Source of the DNA: Leucaena leucocephala
Lineage: Eukaryota; Streptophyta; Magnoliopsida; Fabales; Fabaceae
Reading direction: 5' to 3'
DNA: 64,000 nucleotides
NCBI GenBank assembly: GCA_037074615.1
Contig: CM073518.1
Span: 16,506,501-16,570,500, forward strand
Positions 24,570 through 36,469 of this stretch are shown piece by piece. The notes under the pieces were generated by a model that had not been told where the DNA came from, searched no databases, and was given only the letters and a program-made list of their open reading frames with translations. The position numbers and the translations under genes were made by a program. Each line of letters opens with the position of its first letter. Within the stretch, counting starts at the first letter, position 1.

Positions 24570-24670
24570 GTCTAACTGCGATCAACCGTCAGCCTCTTCA
24601 GAATCTAACTGCGACTCTGGAACTGTTAGGATCTAACTGCGATCCTCCAGAATCTAACTGCGATTCTGTA
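24570..24670. repeat. ATCTAACTGCGAT short repeats
   Basis: TCTAACTGCGA occurs five times in about 100 bp (near 24570, 24603, 24630, 24651 and inside the intervening text), each followed by a short variable tail. Looser relatives ('gctctaattgcgagc') follow at 24930-24975. The role is unknown. Confidence 0.6.
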
Positions 24671-26059
24671 TATCTCTCGAAGATCTTAAACCAACAGACT
24701 AAGTTATAGGGTTCACCGCTTCTACTTGTTGATAACTCAATAAAAATTTAAAAATATTACGTTCAATAGCCCATATTATTTCCTAAGACTTTACTTATTT
24801 CCTCTCTTACTCAGGAGTTCCTTCTCATCTTTCTCTTACTGTGGCTTACCATGCCTTGTGCAATCATGGTTGACCACCTGCCATTGCATTCTGCTGCTAT
24901 GGGCTCATCATAACTTCTCATGTAAATATGTGCTCTAACTACGAGCCATTTGAACTATGCTCTAATTGCGAGCAGACTGCATCAGATCTAACTCTTATCT
25001 GAAGAGTGATCTGTACTCATCTGAATCTAGTCTCTATCCGAGAGTCATCTGTTTCAAATATAACTCTTTCTATATACCATTCCTTTCAATAGAAATGGCT
25101 CTGAGTACTGTATTCGCAAGCCTATAGAAAAACCTGAATCACCCCAATCATAAATCATATCAGAATATCATATCATAACTTATCATCCCATAAACTGAGA
25201 CTATCTATCATCCTCAATATATTCCTTATTGCATATCATATGGTATGGGAGCAACATAATTTTCTCATAACTTCCTCACCATATATACTCTACCCAGCAT
25301 ATACTACGAAATGGGAGTATTCATCATGGTATACTCTAACATGCATGTCATTATATGACAACTGCAAGGAGATGTAACTATTCATCATCATAATTTGCTC
25401 AACCATTCATCAGATATTGTAATGAACTAAGTAAGCCTCAAAACATATTTCCTTTATCATATTGCCTATCATATCTTGATCATTCATACTAAAACATCTA
25501 TCGATTTCACTTAGGCTGCCATGCTACCCTCTTATCAGGGTATAGACTTGACCCTTTTATCGAATAGGGGAGTTACTTTATCTTTAGAACCATGGCTATC
25601 TTTCTTTTTTCTAATCTTGCTTATAGCTACCGCTCTATTGAACTTCTGTGACTACCTGAGAAAACTTTTTCTTTATAACATGAAATCCAATCCATAAATT
25701 AACTCTTTAATCATTCACTCTCTCTGTTCATATATATGAACTTGGCTAAACATTCATCAAAAGGGTTTCTCTTTCTCTATTTAACCTTTAGCCTCACGCT
25801 CATCTCTATTTAACTGAGAGGAATACTTTTCATAAACTTTACTCAAGGAATACTTCTCAGGTGAGCGGAACAGTCTCCATTTCTCTGGAGCAACTTTGGT
25901 GTCTTTCTACTATCTCTCAACTCTTCCTGTGCATATACATCAGTCTCAGTCTACTCTTGACTGGACTATGGTTCATTTCTGGTCTTTTTCTTGATTCTAA
26001 CCAACTTAGATCACATAAATCTCATTCATCATCTAGCACCATTACTTATGTTCTCTAAC

Positions 26060-26455
26060 AGCTCAGCACCCTTCCACATAGATATTGTCCGCTTTCCCCT
26101 TAGGCAGGCCCCAGGCCCACATGAGGTCACAGTTTTGTTCTCTAGGCACATGAGGACTTTAACCCCTTAGGCACCCGAACACGCGTCCTCCAGGTATCAT
26201 AGCTATGTAGCGGAAGATATTGTCCCATCTCCCCTTAAGCAGGCGCCTCTAGGCCCACACGAGGTCAGGGTTTTGTTTCCCAGCACTGCCTGCCTACCAC
26301 TCGTGCCTGCCTACCCCCACTGGGGCGCTTGGTGACGAGGGCGCTTGGTGAGTACTGGAAACGCGTTCATGAGGGAGAGGTATCCACACCCTTATAAGGC
26401 ATGATTCGTTCACCTCCCCAACCGATGTGGGACTAATATCCTGTTTTAGGGACTT
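26060..26455 (-). mobile_element. TRIM/LTR-like short dispersed repeat
   Basis: The minus strand begins TCCCACATCGGTTGGGGAGG and continues with CTTATAAGGGTGTGGATACC and ACGCGTTTCCAGTACTCACC. This is a phrase I recognise from short, promoter-bearing repeats common in dicot genomes. Further on, a block with GGCCCACACGAGGTC and 'gatattgtccca' recurs about 130 bp away (26080 and 26215). It is embedded in the non-coding interior of the larger element. The exact family name is not certain. Confidence 0.45.
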
Positions 26456-28299
26456 TAACTTTCGAGAACTTGAAGCCATATGTTAGGCTCATTTCTTGCG
26501 CAAGCCTTATCCTAACTTTTGATTCTTTTGTTCATAAAAGACTAAATGAACAAAGTCTTTCCAAATGTAGATTTACTCTTGATAGTCATATAGAGGATCT
26601 ACTTCTGAACATCATCTTAGACTAGCATGTATCTCTATTTCTCATACTGTTTAGCTTGCCTACATCATGTGCTAAACCTCTAACTGATAACCTTCAGTGA
26701 GGCTGGCATCTTCATCCTTCATCAGGTCCCTGCGCATCTTCATCGTGACCTGAGTATGAACTAGGTGCAACGTATCCATGAACTTTAGTCGCGACCACCT
26801 CATTCTACTTGTCATGACTGGACAGCTCTACATTCTTTAGTCACGACCTCGGGTCACCTTTCGTCATGGCCTAACTTCTCGAGGACTTCTAGCTATGTTC
26901 CAAACTGTTTTACATCCGACTTGGATCTAACTTGCTTTAAACATTCCCTTATAATGTTCTTGTCTAGTCTTTACCCTAGTAATGGTCGATCCTTACACAT
27001 CAGTTGTGAACCATTTGCCAAAAGCTCACTTAGCTTTACATGCCAGTAGGGTATATGGCAATATCTGGCTTATGGCCATCTCATATCATGCTACTAACAT
27101 GAAAACTTAATCCAGGTCAATGCCCTCTATCACATCTCTATTTATCATCCTTGCTACGGCATTGAAGAACTGCAGCTAAACTGACTGCTCTTGATTTCTA
27201 CTTCCTTCCATCCCTTAACCTAAACTAAGTAGTTCACTTCCCACAGCCTTTCTTGAGACTAGTATAGTCACATTGTCTATCTTTCATAAAGAAGGCTGGG
27301 GTGGATTAGGGCTGGAAATATCCCTTTAATCTTTATCTATACCCTCGTATATTCCTGGACTGGGATAATAGGAAGGGATGTCACAGATTGTAACTGGTTC
27401 TTAGGCTACTCATATCAAACTTATCCTCAAACTCTAGTAAAGGAGGAATAATATCTGGCCTACCTATAATCCAGTATCAGTACTCAGCTTCCTCAGGTGA
27501 AATCTGTCCTCTCATCGGAGGAATAGAGCTTATATCAGGTTAGAGAGCACTCTATCAAACTCATCCTGTACATAATTACTAGACCCATCATTATCTAGTG
27601 CAGCATTATCTGATGCATACACAACATCTGAGTGAATTTCTCATAATTTCTAGACTATAAATCTGAGTCTACAAAAATATGCATGGGTACTTTACTATAA
27701 ACCTTCATGATTGAGTCCCTTATGCTGTCATCTGAACTCTCTTCACTACCTAAAGAGTCAAAGTCTAGGTGTACCTCATCTTTATACAGCATTAAAGGTT
27801 GGGGGTCTCACTGATTAGCTGATGTTTCAAGCTTAACTTTATGAATCCCCATGTCTACTACTCCAACATTCACCCTGTGTTTTGCGACCAAAAGTCTTCT
27901 CTCATCGTGACTTATGACTTAACTTGTCGTAACTTGGACATCTAGCATGCTCACTATAGTATCTGGTCATAACACGATACCTCAAGCTACTCTTACAGCC
28001 TCCTTAGTCGTGAACTGATCAGCTTCTATCTCTATCCATAGAGGAAACTGCTTCTTAAACATTATTCTGCTTAGTCCAGCCACATTATTTTAATAAATAT
28101 GAGACCTCGGCTGTATCGGCTGACTAAGATTAGCCGATCGTAATCATATCCTTCGTAAGACTATAAAGCTCAGGGTACAGTCTCATTCATATGGGTGTCA
28201 CTGTTTTCTGTCTAAACCTTTACAAGTAGTGAACACCATCCCTATATCATACTCTAGGGAAAGAACCACTCAAACTTCTCATTTGTTTAAGGGATTAGT

Positions 28300-28450
28300 C
28301 TCACTAAACCAGAGCATCACTGAGCCAGAACCTTCTGTTCTGTGCCAGAATCTTATCCTCTGAGCCAGAACCCTTTGTTCTGTGCTAACTTTATTCTGTA
28401 CTAACGCCAGAAATCATCTGTTCAGAGCATTTCCTAAGCCAGAATCCTTT
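28300..28450. repeat. Primer-site-proximal tandem repeats
   Basis: Phrases like GAGCCAGAACCCTTTGTTCT and GCCAGAATCTTATCCTCT alternate about every 30 bp just inside the 5' LTR. The repeat resembles the text flanking the primer site itself (GCTCTGATACC), which suggests local duplication during replication. Confidence 0.6.
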
Positions 28451-28462
28451 GCTCTGATACCA
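28451..28462 (-). other. Primer binding site (initiator tRNA-Met)
   Basis: The minus strand reads TGGTATCAGAGC three bases after the 5' LTR ends in GATGTTTCA. This is the classic plant sequence complementary to the 3' end of initiator methionine tRNA, used to start minus-strand DNA synthesis in Ty3/gypsy and copia elements. Confidence 0.9.
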
Positions 28463-28465
28463 AAA

Positions 28466-31159
28466 TGAAACATCCTTCCTTAGACCCTTCAGAGTACACT
28501 TACGGAAGCAATATTAACTTTATTAATTCTCTCCCACCGATAATCCTGGCAGAAAATAACTGTACTGATTCGGTAATTCCCCATGAGAACTACCATTCTA
28601 CGTAAGTACCCAGGAAAGACTGGATGAACCGGCTAGGTCCACTCACTTCCAGCCTCCTCAGACAGCACTTACGTACACAGTACTTTGTATAGTCTACCCA
28701 GCACAACGGCATTTTCTAGAAAATATCTTTGAATCTTAACCTTAACCTTAACCTCAAAAACATGAATTTTCCATTAATTGTTCCAGAACACATAACCAAT
28801 CTCTTTGGCCTTTCATACATTCATATACATTATGGGGTTATGCCATAATTATTTGATACATTTATTTCATCATTTACTATTATACCTTTTCATCATGAAC
28901 ATTGTTGCTCAACTTGTCATATAACAACATTACATGCAACAATTCGCACATTTATTACATAGAATTCAAATCTTCCAATTCCCAACCTCTCTTCATGCCT
29001 CTTTATCTTCTTCACTCATTCGTAAACCTGTGGGTTTGGGATTACATGGATGGGGTGAGATTTCTGGGGAAATCTCAGTAGCAAACGGTACTAAACAATG
29101 CATGCATTAAAGTAAATACTTGTGCTTGCTTGTGAAAGTGTAAACATTGTGTAATGTGCATGCTTCCATGTAACATATGAAATACAATTGGCCAAGGTAA
29201 TCATAGAAACAGAGCTTCAATCATATACACATATGCACACAATTCAACAAAGTCATAGCACAATCAAGCATAACATTCAATACATACAAGTTTAGGGTAA
29301 GTTTACTACCTTATTGCTTTACTTCTTTCCACTTTAACTTTGCTTCGTCCTTCTTACTTTTCCTTGCTATGTGGCTGCCCTCTTTTGAGCACACCAAGCA
29401 ATTCCTAACATCACATTACCATCCAACCATTACAATCTAACTTCTCTTGAACACTAAGCTTACTTTAAGTAACATAACTTCCTTTAATCTTTACCAATTG
29501 ACTTAGCCTTTGAATCAATTGATGTCTTGACCTTACCCTACACAATTTGGCCTTTTGAATCCATTTATGAACTCAAAACAACCAAATTCCAGCAACTATG
29601 CACTGTTCCGGACAGATTTGAAAAACATGCATAATTCTTTCAAAAATTCTCATTTTGATTCCAATGCTTCCCATACTTGTTCCTCCACTTTTCCCCCACA
29701 CAAAATCTCATTTTAAGACCATTGGAAGCATCAAAATCATGAAATTCAAATCACTGTTCATGCGAGTGAACAGTACCGTGAGGAATTTTCAACATTATAA
29801 CCTTTAATTCCAATGGTTTCCAAGGTTCAAAACCTTTCCAATCCTACACAAAATCATCATATAAACTCAATGGAAGCATTAAATCATTGAAATTCCATTT
29901 CCTTCTATCATGAACAGTGCATGAACAGTGCAAACCGAAATGTTCTTCCATGGTAAAGTCAAGAACATCAACTTAATCCAACAACCAAGCATGTAACTAA
30001 CTTGTTTAAGCTTGTCTAAACTATCTATGACATAAAACTCATATTCCTTTCACATATACACAAAAATTCCAGCAGCATTTCCCCAAGATTTAAGCCTAAA
30101 AAGTCACTTAAACTCAAGCACAAACCATAAGAACAAAAGGTAGAAGCAAGGAGACAACTTACCTTACTTGCTCCTTCAAGACCCTTGCTTCTTCCTTGCT
30201 TTCTTCCACTTTCTTTCTCTATAACTCACTTCTCTTTCTAAAGGAGCTCTTGGGTGTGAAGAATGAATGGAAAGGGGGGTATTTTTAGCAAAAGTCATGT
30301 GCCATTTGAAGGCCAATATCACTTTGGAAACTACTTGATCTAATGGTTAAAGGTTTGATCTTGCAATATCTTTTCACTTTTCACTCAAGACCTTACCACC
30401 ATGACATCACTAGCATGGCCTCCCTTGGTACACCTAACCCTTCCTCTTTTTGGGTGCCATTCTTGTGTCCTTGTGGGTCCCACCATGTGCAACACCTAAT
30501 TCTTACTTTATTCTCTTTTTCTTTCTTTTCAAAAATCCATAAATTATTTATTATTTGGACTTGGGCTCCAAGATAACTTTTGGGCCTTATTGGGCTTCCC
30601 TAGGACAAAATATTGGGCCTCTTTTAGGCCAATAGCTAACTGGCCCAAATCCCAATGTACTTTCCTCATACCGATATCCGTAAATTATCCTGATCTCAGA
30701 ATAAATGCTAAACACCTCCTTTAATTGTTCTAACATTTTAGAAATTCATTCTAATATAAAATGAATTCTATACAAAGTTTCATAATTTTCTGAGACCCAG
30801 AAGTCCTGTTAAAAATTACATATGTTTCCTTTAACCCTTTATCGGTGTCCTTTTTCACCGTAAATTCCATAATTAATTCTACAGGACTCCTTTTTGACTT
30901 CTGTCAACTCCATAAATTCTCATATTAATTATAGTAATTTACTATCAAATTTCCTCTGATATCCATCCATTGTGTGAAATGACCAAAATGCCCTCACAGT
31001 GGCATTTTCGTAATTTTGCACTTTGGCTCTTAGACTTTCTTCCTCTTCCAATTTAATTCCTTTCTTTACATAAATGGCCACATCTTTTCCTAATAAATCT
31101 CATATATATTTCATTCAATCTGTACATACAACTCAGTACAGAAAATTAGGGATGTTACA
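28466..31159 (-). repeat. 5' LTR of the 10.8-kb element
   Basis: On the plus strand it runs from TGAAACATCC to GATGTTACA, 2694 bp, with the TG...CA ends expected for an LTR. It aligns with the 3' LTR and the solo LTR. Near 30280 the TATA box of the other copies (TATAAATA) reads TAAAAATA on the minus strand, so this 5' LTR may be a weak promoter. Confidence 0.85.
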
Positions 31160-31164
31160 GCATG
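31160..31164. repeat. Candidate target duplication GCATG (right)
   Basis: GCATG directly follows the end of the right LTR and matches 20397-20401. Confidence 0.45.
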
Positions 31165-32326
31165 ATTCCCAATAAACACCCCTTGGCAAATTACCAAAAT
31201 GCCCTTAGTCTCTCTTTCTTTACTTTATTAGGTCTAGGGGCATTATTGTCTTTTTTCATCTTACCAGAGTATTCTTTGACCCTGGTCAACTATCCAGATA
31301 ACTTCCCTGGACTGTCTAACCTTAGGAAAATGACCAAAATACCCTTTACTCATTCTTCAGCTGTTCTATAACATAGGGGCATTTTCGTCATTTCGCACCT
31401 TTTTCCCGGACACCGGCCCCTTTTACCACTGGACTGATCTAATGGGCCTGGGCCTTCCCTGGTATCACTAAAGGCCTTAGAAACACTATACGGCCCCCTG
31501 GCCATAGTCCGATCATCCCTAGCGGGACTGCTTTTCCTTTACCGATTATAACTGTAAATTCCCATCTTCCGGAATTTTTACAGAAAAATCGGGACCTCAA
31601 ATCAAAATTCTGTGACTCCTCATTCAACCCGGAATCCTTTCTCTATCTCCCAGTATTTTCAGATATTTTATCCGGACCGGGCTGTTTTGGCCTAAAAAAG
31701 CGCTCACGCGCACACTTTTCCGAAATGACCATTTTACCCCTGGTCACATTTCTAATTCTTTCATACACATAGAGACCTCATATGCACATTTCACAGTTCA
31801 GTGAAATGATCAGCATAATTTTCTCTATTTTCTGACAAAATATGGTACTCATCGGCTACCAGCCCGATCTTTCCCAAAATTACGATTTTGCCCCTGCATT
31901 CTCTTTCTGGCATCTATTCTCATCTTCTTATCCTTCATCTTAAGTTCTAGAAATTCTCTTTCAATAACTCATCCCCTAAACTCTTCAGGAGTCATCGTTA
32001 ATTGAAAGGCTCGACAACCCGCCCATATCAGGTTATCTTACACAGGAGCCAGCCCATATCAAGCTACCTGCAGAATTCCTAGGCTTAAGACTTAGGATAT
32101 TCCTCACATTCCTCATTTTGAACCTAGGTGAATTGTCCTAATTTTGTAGGTTAAAGACTTAACTCATCTTTAAATCCTGAAGGACTTAGCTCATCCCTGG
32201 GATTCCTACAAAATACAGGTAAGTGATCCGCCCATATCAGATTACTACCCTGGGACTACGGGTTTAGCAGCCTGCCCATATCAGACTACTTCCCAGTTCT
32301 CCTAGACCAAAAATTGGGATGTTACA
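31165..32326 (-). mobile_element. Gypsy LTR fragment, minus strand
   Basis: On the minus strand it begins TGTAACATCCCAATTTTTGG at 32326 and contains AAATGACGAAAATGCCCC, both typical of Tekay/Del-type LTRs. A run of 'cagcccatatcaagctac'-like phrases (32020-32290) repeats with variations. It may be the remaining part of the LTR that starts at 19777. Confidence 0.55.
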
Positions 32327-32920
32327 ATATATTCAAAGAAATGGCCTAATTATGGACAATTAAGCATGCTATGTTATGTAAATATGATGCCATACTTTGT
32401 ATTGAAGTATATTAGACAATGGCATGTATCCCTAAATGAGGCAGTGACCTTGTGACTAAACTTTGAGCCTTTTACTAGATGAATTCAAACAAGATATTTT
32501 TCTTGTATATACCTAATACAATTATCTTTAAATGGAAACCAAGATAACCTAATTTAGTTAAGTATACAATTTAATATGATTTTTTAAAGTTCAAGCCCAG
32601 AATCTGGAAAACTGGAAGTTGACCAAATAAATAGTGATTTTTAATGAACAATTGGCAATGACTCAGAGCTAATCGATTCTATTTGATATTTTCCCCTTAA
32701 ATATGAATTAAAGAGCTTTCAATAGGATTTAGAACTACCTCATTTTAATGTTTCTATAATTAGTCATGAATTTTCAAAATTGGGTCAGAAATCTAGATTT
32801 ACCATATGAACAGTACCCCGAGAAGAAATTTTTGAAAATTCATGTTCCTAACTTTAAGAGGTCTTAACGTGGTTCCAAAGGCTTCCAAATGAGCATATAT
32901 TCATAGTAAAATGAGGACGT

Positions 32921-34467
32921 TGTTGGAAAATATGTTTTGATGATGCCAAATAGTAAAAAGTTTTCAGTGATGCTAAGAATATTTTAAAAATACTAAAAAT
33001 ATTTTCGTTTGATATTGACAAGATGGTCTATACTAAAGTTTGATTAATAATATGTTTTGACAAATGATGATTTTGAAAAAGAGTTTGTTAGATTTCTTTC
33101 TGCACTCAAACATTGCCAAAAAGTAATTTAAAAGTGTTTCTATACTTAAATGGTGTTAAAAGAAGAAGTTAGTCAATTTATGCGATTAATGTAAAGGCAG
33201 TGTTCTGTGCTATGAAAGATTATCCATTAATCGATTAGTTATCCATTAATGACTGAACATTAATCGATTAAGTGTTTGATTAATGTGGAGAGCTTGCCTT
33301 CTGGAATTGAATTGATAAGCTAATTAATCGATTGGTTAATCGATTAAAATTAATTAATCGATTAGTTATTCGATTAATCTATTGAAAACATATTTCCAAT
33401 TGAACAATGATAATGCTATTAATCGATTAATTTTTATTAATCTGTTAACTGTTCGATTAATTAATGAAATATCAATTTCATGAAATTTAAATATAAACCT
33501 ATTAATCGATTGGTTAATCAATTAATATACATTAACATATTAACTGTTAGATTAATCTGTGTTGAAATATTTTTTGATTCAATTCTTTCAGACACATTAA
33601 TCGACTAGGCATTCGATTAACTTATATTAATCGATTAGTTAATCGATTAACATCTGAAATCTCAAAATATTCTTCTATGTTTTCACTGAAACTGATATTA
33701 TCTCTCTTTGGTCTATATATGATTGATACAAGTTTAAGTATGCCTATGCTTCTCATCATCCTTCTTGATCAATCTTTTGAGAAACTTTGCTTACTGAAAT
33801 TACATTATATGCTTGAATAATCTAGTTAGTGTAATGCTCTATTTTTTCTATCTCACACACTAACTAATATTGATTGATTGGGTAATCGATTAATACAACA
33901 TATCTTTTATGAAAAACCATCTTAACTTGATTATGAACATAGTCTTTGATAACTTATTGTTTATTAGCTGTTCAAATATTCAATTAATGTTTCAACGGCT
34001 AACATATTTCTTTGATTGAGTGTTTTTAGAAAAGGCTACGAATTCAAAACGATGAAGGCTACACACAAAGGAAACTTTCTACTTCCGGTAATGCATTAAA
34101 TGCTTACCTACCCGATAGCGACCAACTATGCCTTCACTCTAACATTTACAAATCTAAGTCTAAATGGCTACGAATAGAGTAAAAGCTATTTAAAGACTCG
34201 CATTGATAAGGAAATGAACTAACTGACTGAATCAACTTCTAAATTTATTATATTCTCAATTTTCTTCACTCTCTGTGTAACCCGACATTTATTAAGCATT
34301 AGTGTGTATCAACATATATACTCTTTAGAGAGATTGAGAATATTTTTCCTTCATTCATTCTGTTTGCTTAAGAGATTGGTTCTCTTAAGCTGGGACTATA
34401 ACCTTATGGGGAAGTAATGGAGATTAATTGTCCATTGAATTAATTTGTGCCTTGACTATATCCCACA
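32921..34467 (+). mobile_element. Probable copia-type solo LTR
   Basis: It starts TGTTGGAAAATATGTTTTGA, a start typical of some plant copia LTRs, and breaks the surrounding gypsy LTR text, which resumes after ATATCCCACA near 34467. It is rich in TTAATCGATTAA palindromes. No target duplication was found, so both boundaries and the copia assignment are tentative. Confidence 0.4.
33170..33900. repeat. TTAATCGATTAA palindrome cluster
   Basis: ATTAATCGATTA and one-base variants (AATCGATTGG, TTCGATTAA, AATCGACTAG) occur roughly twenty times between 33170 and 33900, at irregular spacing of about 12-60 bp. The cluster lies inside the candidate copia LTR. Confidence 0.75.
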
Positions 34468-36427
34468 AAACTTTGCCTAAGGAATGCAAATATGGATTCA
34501 GAATTTCAAAATTCTAATGTTTCCTTTAGGTCTACACAGAAACAAAAATAATGCATATAATCCTTCAAAAATTCCTCTTTTCAATTCTAATGCTTCCAAG
34601 ACTTTGATCTTACTTAACCCTACACAATTTTGTATTTTAAACCCATTGGAAACATCAAAATCATAAATTTCTAATCACTGTTCATATGCATGAACAATAA
34701 TAGAGAAGGTTTCAAATTTTCCATTTCTCAATTTCAATGTTTCCAAAGTTCCAATCTTATTCAATCCTACACAAAATCATCATATAAATTCAATGGAAGC
34801 ATGAGAATAATCAAAATTCAATCTTCCTCCTTCATTTTTGTCCTATGCTGAAAGGTTACATAAATTGGAATTTCAAGGATTACACAATTAATTCAAGTAA
34901 TAACCAACAATCCAAGCTTATCTAGGTTAGTATTTCATAGTTCTACCTTACTTCTCTTCTCTCTTCATTTCTGTCCAGATTTGGACAGCATAGGGAACCA
35001 AGGAAAAATAGGTTTTCCAACCACTAAAATCTAAGTTTTAATCTTTCAAAATACATATAGAAAGATTAGGAAGATTACTTACCTTAAACCTTGATTGCTT
35101 TGGATCAAAGTGCCTTGTCTCTTCTTTATGTTTGTTTTGAGTTTTCAATCCTCAAGAGTTTCCCCTCTTATATGTGGTGCAATATGAAGTAATGGAGGAA
35201 GGCATTTATAGACAATTTTTAGGGTTCTTGGGACTAATCCACCCTTGGAATTGTTAATTATTACAATAGCTTAATCCTTCCTCTCATTGGTTGATTTTTG
35301 GATTAATTACACTTAATCATCATTAACTTAATTCTTATATTATTTTATTGTAAATCAGCACATGGGATAATGTTTCTTACTCCTTCTTGGCGCCATGTGG
35401 AGGGGATGTGGGTCCCACAAGGGCACCTCACATGCCACCTGACATTATCTCTTGAATTACCTTTTTTTTTAAAAAAATTATGTAAATCTGACTTGAGACC
35501 CAAGATTTACTCTTGGGCCTATTGGAATTGAATGGGACGCCATCATTGGGCCTTCTTGGGGCCAATGGCTAATTGACACAAATCCTAAGGCACATCCTAT
35601 ACCGATATCCTTAAATTCTCCTGATTTTTGGAATAAATTCTATAAAATTATTTTAAGGTTTCTAACATTTTTAGAAATTCTTTATAATATAAAATAAATT
35701 TCCTATATTATGACCCAGAAGTCCTGATAAAAATTTCCTATATTTCCTTTAACCCTTTATTGGTGTCTGATTTAACTGTAAATTTCATAATTAATTCTAA
35801 GGACTCCTTTTTGACTTATGTCAGTTTCATAAATCTTATATTATTTATAAGAATTTACTACCAAGTTTCATCTGATTCTAAGGTCCGAAAGATACTGCAC
35901 TAATCTCCAAACTTTATAAATTAATATCAATTTATCTGGACCTTAAATCAGTATTCTGAGACATATGCCTGGCCCAAATTCTATCCTCTATTTATTGGTA
36001 AAATTTGGAACTGAAACATTTTTGGGCAATTTTAGGCCTTTTCTGGCTCAACTTTCCATAATTATGCTTTGCCCCTAAATTTGGCAAAATTGTACTTTAG
36101 TCCCTGAATTTGCCAAATTCTATTTGAGTCCCTTTCTACCAAATTTGAAATTCTAATTTGGTCCTTGAAATCTCAAAACTCCATTTAGGTCCTTGAACTT
36201 TTATTAATTACAATTTTATCCCTGGACTTTTACTATTTATAGTTTAGTCCATGAACTTTCATTAATTACAATTTAGTCCTTTTGGCTTTACAACTTGATA
36301 CTTTCTTTCCTTCTTTAACTTAAATCTTACCAAATCACTATCTTTTCTTCTACTTATCATCCCAATCCCTTTTTAATCTTTTTCCTTTATCAGTCTTATA
36401 CAGATAGAAAAAATTTGGAATGTTATA

Positions 36428-36442
36428 GACCTCCCTTTTCTT
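36428..36442 (-). other. Polypurine tract of the decayed gypsy element
   Basis: The minus strand reads AAGAAAAGGGAGGTC directly before TATAACATTCC of the LTR start, the same layout as the tract at 23106. Only a few tens of bases of that element's interior remain before Athila-like coding sequence starts. Confidence 0.55.
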
Positions 36443-36469
36443 AAAGCTTATTTTACTATAAAGAAAAAA

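Larger units (their letters stand above)
23122..28450 (-). mobile_element. Non-coding interior of the 10.8-kb element
   Basis: No retroelement protein motif was found in any frame. The stretch is pyrimidine-rich on the plus strand and includes degenerate short repeats: ATCTAACTGCGAT units at 24570-24670, related 'gctctaactacgagc' units at 24930-25070, and 'gagccagaaccctttgttct' units near the primer site at 28300-28450. GTCGYGAC-type palindromes occur at 26740-26880 and 27890-28020. A second, GC-richer repeat is embedded at about 26060-26455. Confidence 0.6.
20402..31159 (-). mobile_element. 10.8-kb non-autonomous gypsy LTR element (LARD-like)
   Basis: Two direct LTRs of 2.7 kb (20402-23105 and 28466-31159) flank a 5.36-kb interior. 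On the minus strand the order is 5' LTR (28466-31159, starting TGTAACATCCC), primer site TGGTATCAGAGC, interior, polypurine tract AAGGGGGAGAGAAA, 3' LTR. The LTR text and the FEDEIYFKGERN reading beside the tract are typical of the Tekay/Del chromovirus group. No gag, protease, reverse transcriptase or integrase motif is visible in the interior; the longest open frames are about 80 codons. It would therefore need proteins from a related autonomous element. The LTRs differ only at scattered sites over most of their length, suggesting a fairly young insertion. Confidence 0.8.
32327..36427 (-). mobile_element. Decayed gypsy LTR with nested insertion
   Basis: On the minus strand it begins TATAACATTCCAAATTTTTT at 36427 (the usual TG decayed to TA), matching the plus-strand LTR start at 518. 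It includes the family's TATA region near 35204 and the phrases 'tttatcaggacttctgggtc' and 'ggcccaagagtaaatcttgg' (inverse sense). Its far end was not located. A different element of about 1.5 kb interrupts it at 32921. Confidence 0.6.

Noticed and set aside
18702..32326. TGTAACAYCCCAATTTT at both ends in opposite orientation, as a giant inverted-repeat transposon
   Set aside because: The similarity is limited to the common start of gypsy LTRs, flanking duplications do not match, and the inside is explained by separate LTR insertions.
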